A DNA stretch of 64,000 bases from Vibrio sp. MEBiC08052 (GTDB lineage: Bacteria; Pseudomonadota; Gammaproteobacteria; Enterobacterales; Vibrionaceae), in NCBI RefSeq assembly GCF_001506075.1, contig NZ_KQ947477.1, forward strand, positions 87,218 through 151,217. Reading direction: 5' to 3'. The notes below the pieces were generated by a model. That model did no database searches. It saw only the letters and a list, made by a program, of their open reading frames with translations, and was not told the origin of the DNA. Below, piece by piece: positions 61,546 to 64,000 of this stretch (its first letter is position 1; each line of letters begins with the position of its first letter). Position numbers and translations under genes: made by a program.

Positions 61546-62871
61546 ATGTCGGTCTACCATACACTATGCTTTCTTGCCGCTGCTGCAATGCTTATTGCTT
61601 TTTTAAACAGTAAAATAAGCAAGATGCAAACCACTATCGCAATTACTGCTGGTTCAATGCTGCTTTCTTTACTGATCTTAATTGCTGGTCAGAATAATTG
61701 GTTCCATTTGTCGCAAATTGCGACAACAACCATGAGTAGTATCAACTTTGAAAATTTTCTCCTCAAAGGAATTTTAGGGTTTCTTCTTTTTGCCGGTGGT
61801 CTTGGAATCAAACTACCTAACTTAAGAGACCAGAAGTGGGAGATCACTGTACTTGCTCTTGGTGCCACTCTTTTCTCTACTTTTTTTATCGGCTTCTCTT
61901 TATATGGCATCTGTCAATTGATCGGTATTCAGTTTGATCTGGTGTACTGCCTACTATTTGGTGCTCTGATTTCTCCGACTGACCCGATAGCCGTTCTCGC
62001 AATTGTGAAAAAACTGAATGCCCCCAAAAGAATATCAACTCAAATTGAAGGTGAGTCCTTATTTAATGATGGTTTCGGCCTAGTTATTTTCGTCACTATA
62101 TTTACGATTGCTTTCGGTTCAGAGCCACCCACTGTTATCAGTGTTTCCCAGTTGTTTATGCAAGAAGCGATTGGTGGAATTGCATATGGCTTCGTTCTGG
62201 GACTGATATTTCACTATCTTATCAGCGCGACTGATGACCATTCGATGGAGTTATTACTCACGATAGGTATTCCCACAGCCGGTTACGCATTTGCCGAAAT
62301 TCTTCATGTTTCCGGCCCTCTGGCAATGGTTGTTTCCGGAATTATGATTGGTAACTGGACGCGGTTTATCGGCTTTTCCAAAGAAAGTGAAGAGCATTTG
62401 GATCATTTCTGGGAACTCGTCGATGAATTCCTCAACGGTGTGCTTTTCCTTTTAATCGGGATGTCGATGCTACTGTTCGAATTCCACGAGGAAGATTGGA
62501 TCATGATGGCGATTGCTGTCCCATTGGTACTGCTAGCACGCTATTTGAGCGTTTACGTGTCATATATTGGATTCAAGCGCTATCGCCAATACAATCAATG
62601 GTCGATCAGAATATTAACTTGGGGCGGACTCCGCGGTGGATTAGCGTTAGCGATGGCACTATCCATTCCATCAGGTGTTCTTATCATTCCAGAGAAGCTT
62701 ATCGATGTGAAAGAAATTATTCTGGTGATGACCTATGCGGTCGTTGTATTCTCAATTCTGGTTCAAGGGTCAACCATTACTCCAATGGTTGAGAAAGCTA
62801 AAAAAGCAGAACTCGACAAAGAGATAAAAGAAATAGAAGAAGCTGCTCAAACCAAAGAGAATCAGGCTTAA
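61546..62871 (+). CDS. CPA1-family Na+/H+ antiporter (NhaP type)
   Basis: The 441-residue protein has about 12-13 membrane helices. The CPA1 core is visible as DPIAVLAIVKKLNAPKRI and EGESLFNDGFGLVIF, with the ion-binding ND pair, and a later RILTWGGLRGGLALAMALSIP. The C-terminal 30 residues are charged and cytoplasmic (KKAELDKEIKEIEEA). It exchanges protons for sodium or potassium across the inner membrane. It is divergent from metH, 191 bases apart. Confidence 0.93.
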   Translation: MSVYHTLCFLAAAAMLIAFLNSKISKMQTTIAITAGSMLLSLLILIAGQNNWFHLSQIATTTMSSINFENFLLKGILGFLLFAGGLGIKLPNLRDQKWEITVLALGATLFSTFFIGFSLYGICQLIGIQFDLVYCLLFGALISPTDPIAVLAIVKKLNAPKRISTQIEGESLFNDGFGLVIFVTIFTIAFGSEPPTVISVSQLFMQEAIGGIAYGFVLGLIFHYLISATDDHSMELLLTIGIPTAGYAFAEILHVSGPLAMVVSGIMIGNWTRFIGFSKESEEHLDHFWELVDEFLNGVLFLLIGMSMLLFEFHEEDWIMMAIAVPLVLLARYLSVYVSYIGFKRYRQYNQWSIRILTWGGLRGGLALAMALSIPSGVLIIPEKLIDVKEIILVMTYAVVVFSILVQGSTITPMVEKAKKAELDKEIKEIEEAAQTKENQA

Positions 62872-62875
62872 TTGA

Positions 62876-62910
62876 TATAAAAAAGATGGTTCACTCTCGT
62901 GAACCATCTT
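62876..62910 (-). terminator. Intrinsic terminator of pldA
   Basis: A 12-base stem (AAGATGGTTCAC and complement) with a 4-base loop is followed on the minus strand by a run of T. It lies between the convergent antiporter and pldA genes. Confidence 0.85.
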
Positions 62911-62940
62911 AAAAATAAAGTCGATACTGAAAACGACTCA

Positions 62941-63879
62941 TCACAACAAATCATTGAGTGCAATACCAATCCCAATCCGCTGAGTATGGACATTATAATC
63001 CACCAAACTTTCACCATAGCCATTAAAGTACTGCATATAAAATCTCAGGTTGTTGGCTTCTTTTAATATGGGATAGCTCCAACTCAAACGTAATGCACCA
63101 CGGTTATTTTTCTCCAAATTATCTCGTAGGAGTAAAGTAAACCGATGTTGACCGGCACCATATAGAGAAACAAATTCAAAGTTCCCCATGTAATGTCGTA
63201 TATCTGGGTTATCATCTCCTGATGTATCTGTCGGAGAACTCTTATCTCGCTCAGGAATCCGCCACCACGTTTTCAAACTCAAGGCGAGAGGACCGCCATC
63301 ATCAAACACCATCTGACCATAAACCCGATTCCAACTTCTTGATAACGATCCTGATTGACCATTCGATTGATGGTTAATCCCGAATAACCATAAAGAGTTG
63401 GTCAAATTACCGATCTTCCAGTCATTATCAAACTGCATAAAGAGTTCCGGCTCATGAACAATCTCACGAAATGGTGATGAGCTACCTCGATTGTAAACTT
63501 GCCACCAAGATTGATTCGTATAGGCAAAATAAAGGTCTCCCGTATCACCAATCAAGTGACTGGATATAGGCATCTTAAAACTAATCTGAAATTTAGCCTC
63601 ATATTTATCCAGTGACTGATGATTAAACGTATCAACATCGGAAAAAGGGGCACTATTAGGATGTGGATTATATGTGATAGGAAGTATGTAGTTTTCTTTA
63701 TGTGGAATAATGACAAACTCTTTATTCTCGATGGATTTTTCTTCTGCTACCCTTTGCTCGATTAAAGATTCATCACTCACATTTTCTCGATCTTCCGCTG
63801 CTTGAAGGACATGACAATAACCACCAAGCCCTAAAAACATTAGAAATGAATATTTAAAATAGCCATACATTCTTGCCAT
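62941..63879 (-). CDS. pldA: Outer-membrane phospholipase A1 (OMPLA)
   Basis: The 312-residue protein begins with a signal peptide (to about AA28) and then forms alternating beta-strands of a 12-strand barrel. The catalytic triad is visible as H170 and S172 in GINHQSNGQSGS and N184 in RSWNR, at the E. coli spacing. The enzyme removes misplaced phospholipids from the outer leaflet when dimerised with calcium. The last residues NDLL complete the barrel with a short end in place of the common terminal Phe. Confidence 0.94.
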   Translation of the reverse strand: MARMYGYFKYSFLMFLGLGGYCHVLQAAEDRENVSDESLIEQRVAEEKSIENKEFVIIPHKENYILPITYNPHPNSAPFSDVDTFNHQSLDKYEAKFQISFKMPISSHLIGDTGDLYFAYTNQSWWQVYNRGSSSPFREIVHEPELFMQFDNDWKIGNLTNSLWLFGINHQSNGQSGSLSRSWNRVYGQMVFDDGGPLALSLKTWWRIPERDKSSPTDTSGDDNPDIRHYMGNFEFVSLYGAGQHRFTLLLRDNLEKNNRGALRLSWSYPILKEANNLRFYMQYFNGYGESLVDYNVHTQRIGIGIALNDLL

Positions 63880-64000
63880 GAATTATTATCTCTCCAGCCA
63901 AATCAACAATTAAACTAACATCATTTAACAATAAAACAATACCGTTAATCTCAATGCTTTTTCAAAAGCTGAAGAAATATCTGCATAACAATCCGCTGGT

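Overview
The window looks like a chromosomal segment of a Vibrio (Gammaproteobacteria). The evidence is the housekeeping content and order (rraB, tldD, nitrilase, yhdP, rng, maf, mreDCB, csrD; and lysC, class V aminotransferase, pglL, uvrA, galU, qstR, ssb, metH), which matches what I remember of Vibrio cholerae chromosome 1. A complete Hyf-type formate hydrogenlyase (FHL) cluster points to one of the gas-producing fermentative vibrios (gazogenes/porteresiae/tritonius-like groups). The species is not determined. No tRNA, rRNA, insertion sequence, integrase or CRISPR array was seen.

Region 1 (1-8916) is an accessory sugar-use locus. It holds a BadF-type sugar kinase cut by the left edge, a Gfo/Idh/MocA oxidoreductase, a cytoplasmic GH28-like beta-helix hydrolase, a binding protein with two permeases, an acetyltransferase resembling the C-terminal domain of animal O-GlcNAcase, and the ABC ATPase. 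The genes fall into divergent units around two AT-rich control regions, and an inverted repeat related by sequence sits about 90 bases upstream of one start codon in each region. The substrate is unknown. The hydrolase keeps the GH28 catalytic aspartates but lacks the residues that grip galacturonate, and kinase and acetyltransferase relatives handle amino sugars, so an amino-sugar oligosaccharide is my working guess.

Region 2 (8991-22385) is conserved core on the minus strand: csrD, then mreB-mreC-mreD-maf-rng-yhdP-nit-tldD-rraB, tightly packed with several ATGA stop/start overlaps. csrD lies directly next to mreB; the MSHA pilus locus that separates them in V. cholerae is not there.

Region 3 (22740-47110) is about 24 kb devoted to making H2 from formate. 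Two minus-strand transcription units each start at a good sigma-54 promoter: hyfABCDEFGHIJ-hycI (membrane-bound, antiporter-rich hydrogenase-4 type complex plus its maturation protease), and hydN-fdhF-fhlA-fdhD-hupE-hypFCDEAB (formate dehydrogenase H, the sigma-54 activator FhlA, and nickel supply and maturation). Both promoters carry copies of AGTGTCGA at upstream-activator distance, my candidate FhlA site. FdhF has cysteine where the E. coli enzyme has selenocysteine. HypB carries a long His-rich N-terminus coded by a perfect 9-base tandem repeat.

Region 4 (47331-63879) returns to core genes: lysC under a lysine riboswitch with its own promoter, a class V aminotransferase, the PglL O-oligosaccharyltransferase, uvrA with a LexA box, galU, the competence regulator qstR, ssb, metH with a MetJ operator, a CPA1 Na+/H+ antiporter and the outer-membrane phospholipase pldA.
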